Shown: positions 51,766 through 64,000 of the stretch, piece by piece
Layout: every line of letters begins with the position of its first letter
How positions within the stretch are numbered: position 1 is the first letter of the stretch
NCBI GenBank assembly: GCA_003342815.1
Contig: PTEX01000013.1
Span: 2,733,067 to 2,797,066, forward strand
Direction of reading: 5' to 3'
Origin: Eudromia elegans
Lineage: Eukaryota; Chordata; Aves; Tinamiformes; Tinamidae
Length of the DNA: 64,000 nt
Notes under the pieces: model-generated
Told to the model about the DNA's origin: nothing
Database searches by the model: none
The model's input: only the letters and a program-made list of their open reading frames with translations
Made by a program: the position numbers and the translations under genes

Positions 51766-54700
51766 CCACCTGAGATCACATCAAGAATCTTCCTTTTAGA
51801 GCTGGACATCTCTAACCAAGAAAGACAGTGGCGAAAGGGAGAGAATTCTGATCGGAGTATTGAGATTACGAGGCTCCAAAGTCTGACAGAAGACAACACA
51901 GACTAAAAACCTGTATGAAAAATGACGGAATCACAAATCAGTTATGCAGAGTCATCTGAGGCACGCAATCATGCAAAAAGGATGAGAACTTTCTTTAGCA
52001 GAAGTTATGGCAGTAAAACGTACATGTGGAAACTTACTTTCCTAGGTATTCTTGGCCTCATGATGATAAAGAAAAAGGCATCAGAATAGAGTGGAGCAGA
52101 AAGGGTAAAGCAAGAAAGACCAAAAAAGAAAAAAAAAAAGCTTATGACGCACATCCAAAAAATCCAGCATCTCTTTAGAGCATGATATCCAACATAATTT
52201 TCTACTTGGTTTGACTTAGTTTGATATTTCATTTAACTGTAGCTGGCGGATAAGCATCAATTTTAAACTAATATTCCATGTGGCCCCCCAAACTAGTGGA
52301 ATATAGCTGGAAAACATCTCATTTCATTCTAAAAGGGGTAGGATAAATCTCCCTTTGGAGGATATCCTTTTCCATCCACTGCAAAAGGGCCAGAAGCACT
52401 AGGCTACTTTTTCAGCTGTTAAAATTAGGTAATATAGATATCAGTCCTAGAGACTTACATTCAAACTTTTGCTAAGTAACTGGGTAACTTTTGGGATGGT
52501 GATTAATTTCTTGGGACTATTTTCTTTTTCTCTTCTTTTTTCTATTTTATTTTTTTTTTTAAATTGTAGCTACATTCCCTGAAATGTGATGTGGGACAAA
52601 AGTTTTGTGCACCTGGCCTTTAAAACTAGACTGAAGGAAAAGGACACACCAGCACTGGCAGGAAAACAGACTATTTGCATTAAAGATCTTTGTAACCTCA
52701 GCTTCTCTGCTATATATGGATGAATACTTTACTATGCTGTCTAGGTGGTAGGTGGTCTTTCTCACAAAGAAACACCTATAAGTTCTGGGGAGCTTTATAT
52801 TTTTTTCCTTTTCTGGCAGATATAAAAGCTTCCCTATGTTTGTATGTGCCATCATGGAGAGTATACACAAATAATTTTGCAGTAAAGTTCCCCAAAACAT
52901 CTCAAATTGGGAGATCAAATGAGATGCATAAAATAGCCCATTAGCTTTTAAAAAATGCTCATTATTTTTATTATAATTTCATATTTTATTAATAAACTGA
53001 TTTTTATCACCTTTTCCTCTTATAGTCATCTACTGATTACAGGAATTCAAAAAAAACCTCAGCTGAAATAAAAAAATACACTCAGAGAGAATCAAAACAG
53101 CACTTATCCTCCTTTATCTCTAAATCTGTGTTTCCAATCCATTTGCATTTAAACTATTCAAGTTCCGATACAAGTGACCAAATCAATTCCTGCTGATTTA
53201 CGACTCAGCCCTTAAAAACAATTATCAAGAGAACAATCCTGATCTTCCAGGAAAAGGACTGTGCTAGAGATCTGATCAGGATAATGCAGATAGAAGCAGA
53301 AAAGAACTTCCCTCATCTCTGCAACACGAGCAAGGTGAAACGCAAACCTAAACAAGGTGTTAGCAATATACTGAGAGCCTATATACATAGTGCTTGCAGT
53401 AGATTTCCAAAAGGATTTCCGAGCAGTGCTGTGCAGGTTCAGCGGCAGCAGTCTCTCAGTTTGAAGGCATCAGGGCAGTGACACCGCAGTGGGTGCCACT
53501 ATGGCAAGTTATGGCAGCTAAGGAGCCGATCTACGCACATTTGAGTCCTTTGGAAAACCAGGCACCAACGTGCAAAGCTAACGCTCGGGTAAACAGCGCT
53601 TCTGGCAAACGTGCTCTGTGGTCACACGATGCCAAGGGAGGGAGGACCAATGTGCAGAGATAGTATGGGAGCCACTGAGAGCGGAGGGAGAGAAGAGAGG
53701 GAGGAGCTCGCTACCAAAGTTGTATAGCCAACGCTATATAATCCTGACACGCAGGCAGGGGGATGTTACCACTTTGCTCTTATTACTTTGAGGTTCACAA
53801 TTTATTTCTCCACTTTTTTCACAGCTTCCATTCTTGAAAGGGCATCAAATCCTGATTCCATCTGTGAGAGGGAAGAACATTAATAATACAGGGCGAGAAG
53901 TCAGAGTCCAGAGGCACCTGAACAGAGTTTAGAAACCCTTGAGTAAAAGCTACTAAAGAATGCTTCCTTACATCGATTCCTGAGAGTGTGACGGTGACAG
54001 CACTCCAAGACAGGCGGCCGTCACACAGGCAGCAATTTGGCTCACTTTTTGCACTGTGTTTCCACAGAAAGGGCTCCTGAGGCCAGTCTCTGCTCCATGC
54101 GAATGGCAAGCTACAGAAGTGATGAAATTCACTCAGCACGTGGCACACACGGGCCACTGCACAACGTAAACCTGCTCCCAGCACAGAGAAGTGGCATTTG
54201 GTAAGGCAGGGTGATCCTCTCCCCCTGCAGGACCAAGGCACAAGCTTGGACACAAAGGTCTGCCACCATCTACAGAAATGCATCAACTAACTTTTTGCAA
54301 AGCTTTTGCCACAAAGTAAGGCATCACTTCTTAGGTATTTTAGTGTTTGTTATGCTTGCATAATTGTGGCAATTATGCTTATGTGTAAGAAAAGACGGTT
54401 TTAAATACGATTTAGTGTCAGGTATGGAATATGAGAAGGATTAAACAGAGCAATTGTTATCTATAAGAAAAGGAAAAGAGGAAACAGTAAAGAACCATAG
54501 ACAGAAAAACAGTGAAAAAATATATCCTAACACCTGAAAGGAAACAAGGCGTTGAATAACAGCTCACATGGACTTGTCAAAAGCAATTAGCACCCCAACA
54601 AACCAAAGTGCCTTCGGGCTTGGATAAAGGGTTTTGCAGATAAACCACAGGTGCCGTTTACCTTGAATTTGGGAAGTTTAGACACTGATACACCCACTAC

Positions 54701-57700
54701 CAAATGTGGGAAAAACGGTTGAGACAAAAATATGGTGCGTAGGTTATGAGAGAATAGTGATCAGTGGTTCCCTGACAAAACAGGAGGACCTATCAAACCA
54801 GGTGCTGCAGGTCAAAGAGATTATTACAGAGCTAAAACTCATGGAGCATTGAGTAAATCTGGGTGGCTCAGCCAAAGGAAGGAAAAACTGAAGATGTCAC
54901 AGGAAAAAAAAATCTTCACGTATGTAAATGGTTACTGCAAAAAGCAGGGGAATGACCTGCTTTCCATGTCCACGAGATGAGTAATTCCGGGCTGCAGCAA
55001 GGGAGGCTCATGTTAGACCTCAGGAACATCTCCGAGCACAGAGGAAAATGGAGCCAACACAACAGGCTGCACGGGGAGGTTGCCCTGGCAAGCGGGAGTC
55101 TTTCAGACGGGGTGCACAAGCCGCTAGCTGGAAGGCACATACGGACCACGGAGCCTGTTCCCTGCGTGCCGGGCAGCAGCGGCAGAGCGGCCTCCTGACG
55201 CCCCTCCAGCTGCGCGTGCTCTGCGATAGCGCTGTTGGCAAACAGCTCACGTTTCCAAACAAGCCTTATGAATGCGTCTATTGATCCCGACGGACATCAG
55301 ATATGTTTATACAGAGTAACCGAGGAATGTATGCCACGGGGTCAGGCCCCAGAGGTTAAAGATCAATACATTGACACTACTACTGTCAACAGAGCTACGT
55401 TCCGCTCGGTCGGAACCGGGGCACGATGCAGCCAGGTGACAGCGTCCAGGAGCAGGAAGCTGAAGCTGCCGTGGGCAGAAAGCTCTTTCTGAGGTCCCCA
55501 CAAATGCCGGCCTTCTACAGCGCTCCCCATGGGGATGATTTGCACTGGCTGTTAAACACAGGCCTGCAGAAAATCGAGCCTAGAGATTTAATTGTGTTCT
55601 GTGAAAGATTCTGTTTCCTGGAGAATCCACTTACAATATCTAGATATCTAATAAATCCTAACAGCTAAAAATACAAGCCCTATGTTAAAATGATCCATAT
55701 TAGTGTGTACAAAATATGCAATATTTTGAATATCAATAAAATCTCTGCAATATTACTGTCAAGTTCATGTTTAAAGCAACTCAGAAAGTAATAATGACTG
55801 ACATCCCATCCTCTGATCTTGAACTCCTCAGGCTAGAGTGCTATGATGTCCTGGGCCTTCTTCCCCTATGGATACATTATCCTGGGCGTGCTTGTTAAAG
55901 AAAAGCTATCTTCAGTATGCAGAGTGATGGTGAACTTTTAGGGAATTTACTATCCTGTGCTTTTTTTCCCCTCAGTCTTTGGCATTATTTCATCCTAAAC
56001 TTTGAACTTCCTGCTTTTGCTGATGTGCTTTTCATGTTTAAAGTGAAAGTCTCCAATAACCGAAGCCAAAAGTTTGACCTCCATTACAACTCATTTAATC
56101 TTCTGGGAAAATATTCTCTTGACTCTAATTTCTCTTTTCAGGCTTCACCATGCCGCTGACGAGAAATTATAGTTATTGGAGTTGTAAGGCCAGGATTTAT
56201 GTCTGGCCTTGCAAAATAGCAGAGCACCAGTAGCGCTGAAAGACATGGGAAGGCTCTTCATCCTCTTCATCTCTTATGTGCGATGGCTTCTCAGACAAGC
56301 AGGCTACACAAGCACAGCCACAGGATGAGGAACACTATCACAGGAAGAAATACTTGAGCTCACAGATGGGGAGGCCTGTGGGGCTGAAAAACTACTTCCA
56401 GATCAACAGCGCTGCACACAGCAGCATCCTATCTTCATGGGGGCCTTGGTGCAACTGCCGCAATACAAATACTGCGGCATTCCTCCCTTTGCCTCAGTCG
56501 GGCAGTGTTGCTAGATGGATGCAGCACGGTTCTATCAAGAAATATTTGGCTGCCCTTCTACTGAAGCGAAATGATCCCTGTAAATACATGGACAAATTGT
56601 GGTTGGCCTCTGGTTCCACACATCAGAAGACCCTTCTGTCAGCAGCTGCAGTTTGGGGTGAAAGTTGGCTGATGCGCTAGTAGGACCAGAATGGGAACGA
56701 AGAAAAGGATCTCTGTTCCAGGAGCTGTGGAGAGCCCTGACTCACTAAAGCGGGCAGGGATAACCTCCCCAGCTGCACTACTCCTACCCAGGCATGTTTG
56801 CCTTAGCATCTCTCAGGAGGGATTTTTTTTTCTTGTTTTTTTCCTGGCGTATAAGAAGATGACTGCTTTTACATTGATTATTTTTCTCTGGGGATATAGA
56901 AGAAATTTTATAGTTGCAGTGCTACAGCTGATAGCAACCTGCCTGCAAAGGCCCATGTAACACTGAAGTGCTCCTCCTGCCAGCACTTCAACTTGGCAAC
57001 AGGACTCAGAGTCTGCAGCACACAGGGCTCCAAAACTGCTCCAAAACTAACTCACAGATTCAAACATTCCCAGAATTTGGGGGAAAAAAATGTGGAAATT
57101 AGAACGTTACAGGTTGCATCCAGCCCTGAATATGATGAAATCGAGGATGAAGCATATACCTATGTCCTTTTCCTAACAGAAGAATCATGTGCTTGTATCT
57201 AAACAAAGTGGGGACTCTTGCAAGGTGACAGTGATGGTGGACAGGCCACCCTTCCTTACAGGGCAATCAAAAGTATATGCAGAGAAACTAACTCTGACGC
57301 TGGATTGCCCAGCACATACTGTTATTTTAAAATCTATTACTATTTATACGAGCAATACGAGCAAGTCTCTTTTTTTTTTTTTTCCCTTTTACATTATTTT
57401 TAGGGAGTGGGCCTCCCTGCTCAGCTATTCCGCCTGGAAGCATTAGCAGCGGTCAGGAAATCTCGGTGTTGACTTGCGGAGAGCGTGGAGGAGATGAAAG
57501 CGAGTGCTACGGCACAGGCTGGGCTCCTCCAGCCCCACCTCTGCCAGGAAGCGCTCCTGTTCTCCTGGCCAGCCGCGCGGCCGGCTGCCTCCTCCCGCTC
57601 CGCCGAGGGCCCAGGGAACAGAACTTCCAAACTATTCCCTGGCTGCAGGAGGAAAGGAAAGCAAGCCGTTCTCAAGAAAAGCAGGTTGGACTGCCCAACC

Positions 57701-57717
57701 CCTTCACTCTGGGGAGC

Positions 57718-57772
57718 AAAAAAGAAAAAGAAGAAAAAAAAAGAAAAAAAGGAAAGAAAAAAGAAAAAGGAA
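57718..57772. repeat. 55-bp homopurine tract (A/G)
   Basis: The plus strand is uninterrupted purine for about 55 bases, made of A runs with single or double G. Opposing open frames of 148 codons (plus) and 142 codons (minus) cross it because purine-rich sequence lacks stops. Confidence 0.9.
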
Positions 57773-60700
57773 TTAAGCAAGAAGTAAAAGTGTATTGGAG
57801 GAGAAAAGGCAAGAGAGAACTGTATTTTTTTGTGTTGCAAAGAAGTCAAGATTCACAAACTCAAAGAATAGGGAGCACATCTTTAAACGATTACAATAAA
57901 GACAGTGGGTAACAGATGAATGTTAGAGGCGGAGGGAAGTGAAACATTTTAACTGCATTAAAATCACGCTATCTTTCCTGCTTCGTAACAGTAATTACAA
58001 TTAAGATGATTTACACTCTGCAAATGAGGAATAGAAAAACAGAGATGGCAATTCTCTCTTAGGAACAACTCTAACCATTGGGTGTTAATGACGCTTGCTG
58101 CCTGAACACAGCAAGGGCTCTTCACTCCTACAGAGGCGCTCAGCTCTCAACTCCTTCCTCTATTTTTCCCCATGGCCGGCAGGCAGCTTAGTTCTGAGGA
58201 CCCCTAAAACTCTACCTGGTTGCATGAAATCATAAATGTCTTGTCCTCTACAATATTTTAAGGCACGTGACATTTCTTCACAGGTTAGGGGCTCAAATCT
58301 CTAACTGACATAGGAAGAACATTTCCATAACTTCTTTTGCCATGATCAGGCAGTAGCTGAGTCAGGCACTTGCATGTCTCCCATGCTCTATGCTTGGAAA
58401 AGTGGAAAAGAACTCCCCAGACATCATTTGCCTGCCCGACTTGAGGTCCCTTGCAGCAGAACTAGCATCAGGACTGCCCTGTACCAGCATGACACGACAG
58501 ATGACCACGTGCTTTGGGCTTGCTAAAGCCACGCTGGAAGACGTTCTGGAAGAGTGGGAAAGCATCTGCCTGGCAGAGCCAAGGGGCAGTTCACTCCCAA
58601 GGAATAACACTTATTCAGGTTTAGTACTGCGAAGAAGAGCACGATGATGAGCTAAATGGTTTGGGCAGTATTCAGAGAGAAAAAAATGGAAATGATAATT
58701 GGCACGTTTTCTTTGCTTGCTATACAGGCTGAAATGAAACAGTCTCGTGATTGAAAAAAATCCCTCAAGTCAGAAAAACAACTGTGGCAGGAACTGAATG
58801 CAATCATAAAATAATAAAATTTTAAAAATACTATACATTGCAGATGGAAGCAGAAGTATTAACTGCTATGAAATACCATGCACTGAAAGCCACCAAGTAC
58901 AGAGAGTACCTGAGAAAGCCCAAAGGGCATACGAACTTCATCTCCCACAAGCTCAAAGATAGTATTTACATAAGTGGAAAGAAGCTTTACAGTAATATTC
59001 ATCTATTACAAGATAAAAATGGCAGAAATAATAGGACAGGAATCTTAAGTATATTCTGTTGATAAAAAAGGCTGGTTATCATAGACTGAGTCTTTTATTC
59101 TGGTGGCAACTCCAAAAGCTCTTAAAGAAACACTACTACATTCAGATATTGTAAACTGGCAAGATTAGATAACTGGTATCAAGACTTTTTAAAGAGATAT
59201 CCAAGGAACCACCTACATTATTAAAAACAGTCTTTCAATGAATCCCAAATATTGAAAAATATCTTAATAATTGGAGGCAGACTACATTTGTTAATAGAGA
59301 ATGCACACACAGGACAACATAGGCTATTTCACACATGCAGTCAATCTTATATTGATCTCTTCAAAAAATACACAAAGTGGAGGAATAAGAATACACTGTC
59401 AGGAATTAACAGACAGCCAACATGACAGCAAGGAAAACAGGCCAATAGTGAGACCAATAGTTGTATTGACAGGGCAGCTGTGTTAGTGCAATATACATAG
59501 ACAGTTGTAAGATATTTAAACTGATGTTACGTGACAATATCATTAAGAAACAGGAACAACCGATAGTCATTCAGTAAAAGACTTGGTTTTTTTGATGGGA
59601 CTCAAAATATAGTTGACTGGAAATCATTAATGAGAGACACACTTCTAATGAGGTCTTATAAGGCTCCTGTTATAGTCCTCTGCTATCTAATATCCTTATC
59701 ATCTGTCTGAAGAAAACTAAACCATTACTAATCAATTCATCTAATTTAGTTACTCAAATAAGGGGAATAAAGTGCAGGATGTTAAGTTCAAGTAGAGAGT
59801 CTGTAAATATGTATGTATTTCATATCGGCACAGCTACTGCTAAAACACTCGTTATCTATGACTCCAGAAGGACATGAACACAGTTTCAGAGGGCAGTAAG
59901 GATGAACAAGGTCAGCAAGTGTCTCAAGGAGCTCAACGTTTTTAACTTACCCGAGTTCTGCGGCTTCATGAGAGCCCGTGGATGTGAAGCATACACAAAG
60001 CAAGCAAGGTAAGCCCTAGGCCAGGGTCTTCCAGATGCCAAGCCAGCTTTCTAGGGCGCTAGACCAGTGCCCTTCCACAAAGCTCCCATTTTCTGTTAAG
60101 TGTTTACAGAATGCACACGAACCTGATAAAGGGCCTTCAAAATGGCAAGTAAAGCTACAAATCGTTTTAACTGCTACAGCTTGGAGCTCAAGAACTTAAA
60201 ACAGAAGGATGCTAATTTTTAATGAATATAGTCAGTCACCAGAATAATTTACCAAGGGTTGTGTGTGTTCCCTTTCAGAAAGGAATTATTTCAGCCAAAT
60301 TCAATGCTCTGGAAAATGCAGGTAACGAAACCAGAAGACCAGCACAGTGGTTTCCGCTTTTTAATCTATTAGTCCTGTTTTCTGCTATAACCCAAAGCAA
60401 AATACATCTCACCTTTCCCACAGCACAATAAAATATTAATTATTTAATGAGTGTGACACTATACCCTATGGAGAATCTCCTGTTCCTGTTGAACATTGTA
60501 TCTTCTTCAGCTCTGAGTTTCAAAGTGAAGCCTGCTCGCAGATCTGACCACCACCACTAAAGATGCTTTACATTCTTTGACATTGAAATATCACCATAGA
60601 TTAAATAAGAATCAAGACCTTTGATTTCACACTCAGCAAGTGGTTTCAGATCAAATCTGAGCCCAAGACATGAGAAGTACCACAGTAGGCATGGTTGTGT

Positions 60701-63700
60701 GTAGGCAAAACGTAAATCAAGCTCATTTCTTTTTCTGCCTTTGTTGGCTGCTGAGTCCACCCATGTTTTGATGGATATATAGTAATAGTAGCATGTCAAT
60801 ACGAACATGATGAAAGCCAGCACCCCAGACACTTCTAATCAGCAAGCGCACTTCATTTTATCTGCACAGGAGGCCGAGATCCTCAAAGGTTATCAAAGAA
60901 GCAGGAGGATCTCAATTTCTAGCCGCTTTAGGTGTGTCTTACAAAAGCCAGCCACAAAGATTGTTCCTCTTGCCTAAAAAATTACTGAACAGACTCCAGG
61001 TTCAGCAGCACAAGGAAAAGTCTGGAGTGGCTTTACTGACTTAAATTAAATTATTCCAACTTTTCATGCACACACTGAAAAAAAAGTGCCTCAGAAGTTA
61101 ACTCATTACTCTGAGAGGCACTTCAAAACACACCAACTCAGAAAGGGTTTATGTAAAACTACGTGCACTTTTATGGTACTCTGCTCCCAAACTACTTGAC
61201 TGTTCAGCTCTTAAGCTCAGCACATATGATGTAGCAAATCGACTTTTAGAAGTTGTTCTCCTGGCTCCAGCTCTTTTCAGAACTGACCTGTAAGATTTTA
61301 CTGATAACACAAAAACACCTTGTTGGCTAAACCCTGACCTTTCTTTATAGTCCACTGCTCAGGGATTTGCCACATACTAATTCACAGCCTTCAGATTCTT
61401 CCTTGCTCTGGGTGCTGAGGTCCGATTTTGCATTTGTTTATAAGAAATCTGTGCATGTGGAGTGATGAGATTCTGGACAAAAACTCGCTGTAGAGAGGAA
61501 AACAGAGCTATATTATGGTAGGTTTATTTGCTAAGAACTTCACGGTCAGATGGTCATTTATTTTAGATGGAGGAGGTGTGGAATACCGAAGTACTGCAGG
61601 ACATGAACTCATGGCTGCCTCTGCATCCTGCAGTTCCTGCCATATTGTTGCCATATGCTGCTCACAGATGACATCTGCCATCAAATACTGCTATCAATAA
61701 GCTACTAAGGTATTTTTTTAAAGAGTATTTTTTTTTCCTCCATGTAAAGCCTCATATAGAAGACTGTGTCTTGTGGCAACTTAATAAAAGGGGAAAGTAC
61801 ATGACAGAAACAAGTCCCAGTATATTGTGAAGAAGTAGCTGCTCCCTGTAAGAAAGGCACTTCATGCCTGATGCAAAGACTTTTGCAGTCAACGGAAAGA
61901 CTTCCAGTGTTCTCAGCAGTCTTTGGACCAGAGCCCTTAAACTGGGGAACATACTCTCAAAAGGCAGAAAAATGGAAAGGCCTGGCTGTATCACATGTAC
62001 AGCTGGCCTTGTGGCAAGTGTGCCTTTGGCAGATTGCTTTCCAAACTCTACCTCAACAAATACTCTGCCAGCCAGAGACAATTAAGTCTCCCGATAAAGT
62101 GGGTAAATACCAGGATTCCAGCTTGGAAGGAGGTACGCTCCTTTAGACGCATGATATTGCTGTAACTCAGCCTCTGGCCACCTTTATGAAGATTGCTTTT
62201 TCTAGATCCTTTGGGGGCTCTTTTCTTCCCTGATTAGCAGGGGGAACGTGAAAATTCCAAGCATATGGCTCCTCACATTGGGAAGAAAACTAAGCTGTAA
62301 TGTGGGAATCCAGATTAAAAAACAAGAGAGAAAGCTCAGACCCCCAACAACCTCTTTGAGTTCACTGCAAGTGGGACGAGGCTGCTCACTTTGTTCCCTT
62401 GCTTCCCAAACTGTATATCCTGGCAGGGAACCTCTCAGTTCATATCACACCACCAGATCAGAACAGCAAATTTATTTTCAAGAAAGCTGGAACTTGTTGT
62501 TCATTCGCAAACCTAAAGCTGTATGTACTGCGGGCTGCAAGAGCCTGCCAGTATATGCCAGGTAAATACGCAACCAGCACAACAGAGGAAAGGTGCAGGC
62601 ATCTTTCAGCACACCTCGATGTTGGAATGTGGCTACTTCAGTTCCAAAGTGTACATCAGGAAAAATTCACATATAGATCATGATTGGCACAAGACATAAT
62701 ATAGCCCTTCTTCTGCCAGGGAGGCCCAGAGCCAGCTCTGACAGCCAAGAAAACTGGGCTAGACCATTCAGAGACTGGGTGAGAATGAGAACATCAAGGA
62801 TCTGCATGGATCCAACACATCTCCAGGCAGATTAAAACATTCTACCAATGCTATACCAGAGAAGACAACATTGCCTAACAGTCCTTGATGGCAAATGTCC
62901 TGTGTGGAAGCATCTCCTGAAGGTGTGTAGACAAAGAAACAAACAGTCAGCATCACATATAGCACTGACCCTGAGCCCTGGTCTCCATACATTTTGCTGA
63001 CTAGACATTCACCACAGGCTCCACTTCAGTATTATCCTGTCAACTGGACTGATTCCAGCATCAATCCTTCTAAGCACAGCTAGCAAGACAAAGAAAAGAG
63101 CTTCTTCTCTGACATTGCATCCACAGAGAGCTGTGATGTCTCTCAGTTTTCCTACTCTGGCCCACTCCTGGGATAAAGCAGAGGTTGGATGCGAAGCTGC
63201 AGGCAGCCCCAGCTCTGCTGACTGCTAGACTCCCATCACTTCATGCTTGCCAGCCACTCCTGGCTATTATTTCAATCCACTCCTGTATGCGAGGAGAGTA
63301 AATTTGCTTCATCGTATTTATAAGGTACTTTGAACATGTAAAGTTCTGTGAATGTTATTCCTCCTCACGTACATCTTGGCAGTCCTAGAGAAGCTTTTCA
63401 TGACGACTTACTCAAAGTACAAAAAGTTCAATTTATGTATCATACTGATCTATACCTGCTCTAACAGGGAGGACAACTCAGTGTTCATTTGGGGGTAGCT
63501 AGAGCGTGTCTGTAAACACAACGCACAGATTTATGCAGTGTTGCCCATAGGTCTTCACCACAAATGGGATTCCTGATTCTAGAGACCACCTGACTGGAGA
63601 GTCAGTGCTGCTGGATATTTGCTCCTCACTCTCCTGAGCACAAAGCTCACCCAATTTTTTTTTTTCAAAGAATGAAAACTAACATGTTCAGGTTCCTATC

Positions 63701-64000
63701 TCTCAACCAGCACTATGGTAAAGGTAAGTTACCACCACTCTTTCAACTGAGCTAGCTCGGTGACGAATTGCAAACGCTCTATGTAAGCAAAAACAAGAAA
63801 AGGGACTTTAGCAGAGCTTAGCTTGCCTTCTAAAACTCAAGGCAGGGGTTTGAAAGAGATGAAGCCAGGGAAAACACTGCATACTGACACCAGCCAGGCA
63901 GGGAAACATAACGCAGTTGTAAGACTGAGAAACTGAAATGGAAAGAATGACAGATTTACTGCTGCATTTGATGCACGTAACCACTGATAAACTCTCCCCA

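Larger units (their letters stand above)
33099..64000 (-). other. TGFB2 intron 1, partial (at least 30.9 kb)
   Basis: Everything above exon 2 is assigned to intron 1 because no exon 1 is found. It holds CpG-rich patches (33,870-34,100; 44,760-45,075; 57,460-57,620), A-rich tracts, tandem duplications, a 20-bp palindrome and short hairpins. Open frames of up to 155 codons exist on both strands without recognisable domains. I recognised no CR1, LTR, tRNA or processed pseudogene in it. Part of the high end could be upstream flank only if exon 1 were hidden by sequence error, which I consider unlikely. Confidence 0.8.

Noticed and set aside
54916-55262. Overlapping GC-rich minus-strand frames considered as exon 1 or a nested gene
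   Set aside because: No resemblance to LAP sequence or any known family; frames on both strands overlap, as expected from composition.
56276-56680. 134-codon plus-strand frame considered as transposase or retroposed gene remnant
   Set aside because: No catalytic motif, terminal repeats or poly(A) tail with target duplication could be seen.

Overview
The window looks like a piece of a sauropsid genome, most likely a bird. It has long, repeat-poor non-coding DNA, vertebrate splice signals, and two CR1 retrotransposon 3' ends whose termini resemble the avian ATTCTATG type. The only gene I can support is TGFB2 (transforming growth factor beta-2), on the minus strand and incomplete at its 5' side.

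Layout, from low to high coordinates. Positions 1 to about 11,960 are intergenic DNA downstream of TGFB2; they hold an (AAAAC)n microsatellite and a 0.55 kb CR1 fragment, and no gene I can defend. From about 11,960 to 15,305 lies the probable TGFB2 3' UTR, with three AATAAA signals and an 8-mer miR-141/200a-type site close to the stop codon. Six coding exons follow on the minus strand, numbered as in the human gene: exon 7 (15306-15464, with stop), exon 6 (17349-17502), exon 5 (18047-18221), exon 4 (19364-19474), exon 3 (19590-19722) and exon 2 (32935-33098). Every junction has GT/AG sites and the reading phases join without a shift. Intron 3 is only 115 bp; intron 2 is 13.2 kb and carries the second CR1. 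From 33,099 to the end of the window is intron 1, at least 30.9 kb. Exon 1, which should encode the signal peptide and the start of the latency-associated peptide (LAP), was not seen and is presumably beyond position 64,000.

The exons encode the later part of the LAP pro-domain, a furin-type RRKKR site, and the complete 112-residue mature cytokine with all nine cysteines. Together they specify a latent growth factor that is cleaved in the secretory pathway and stays bound to its pro-domain.

The rest is intronic or intergenic sequence with microsatellites, A-rich tracts (one containing the only N), short tandem repeats, a few hairpins and a 20-bp perfect palindrome, and several CpG-rich patches that could be regulatory. 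I found no sign of a previously undescribed biological system. The best leads concern TGFB2 itself: 3' UTR control signals, the compact exon 3-4 region, His-40 in the mature ligand, and intronic CpG-rich segments.
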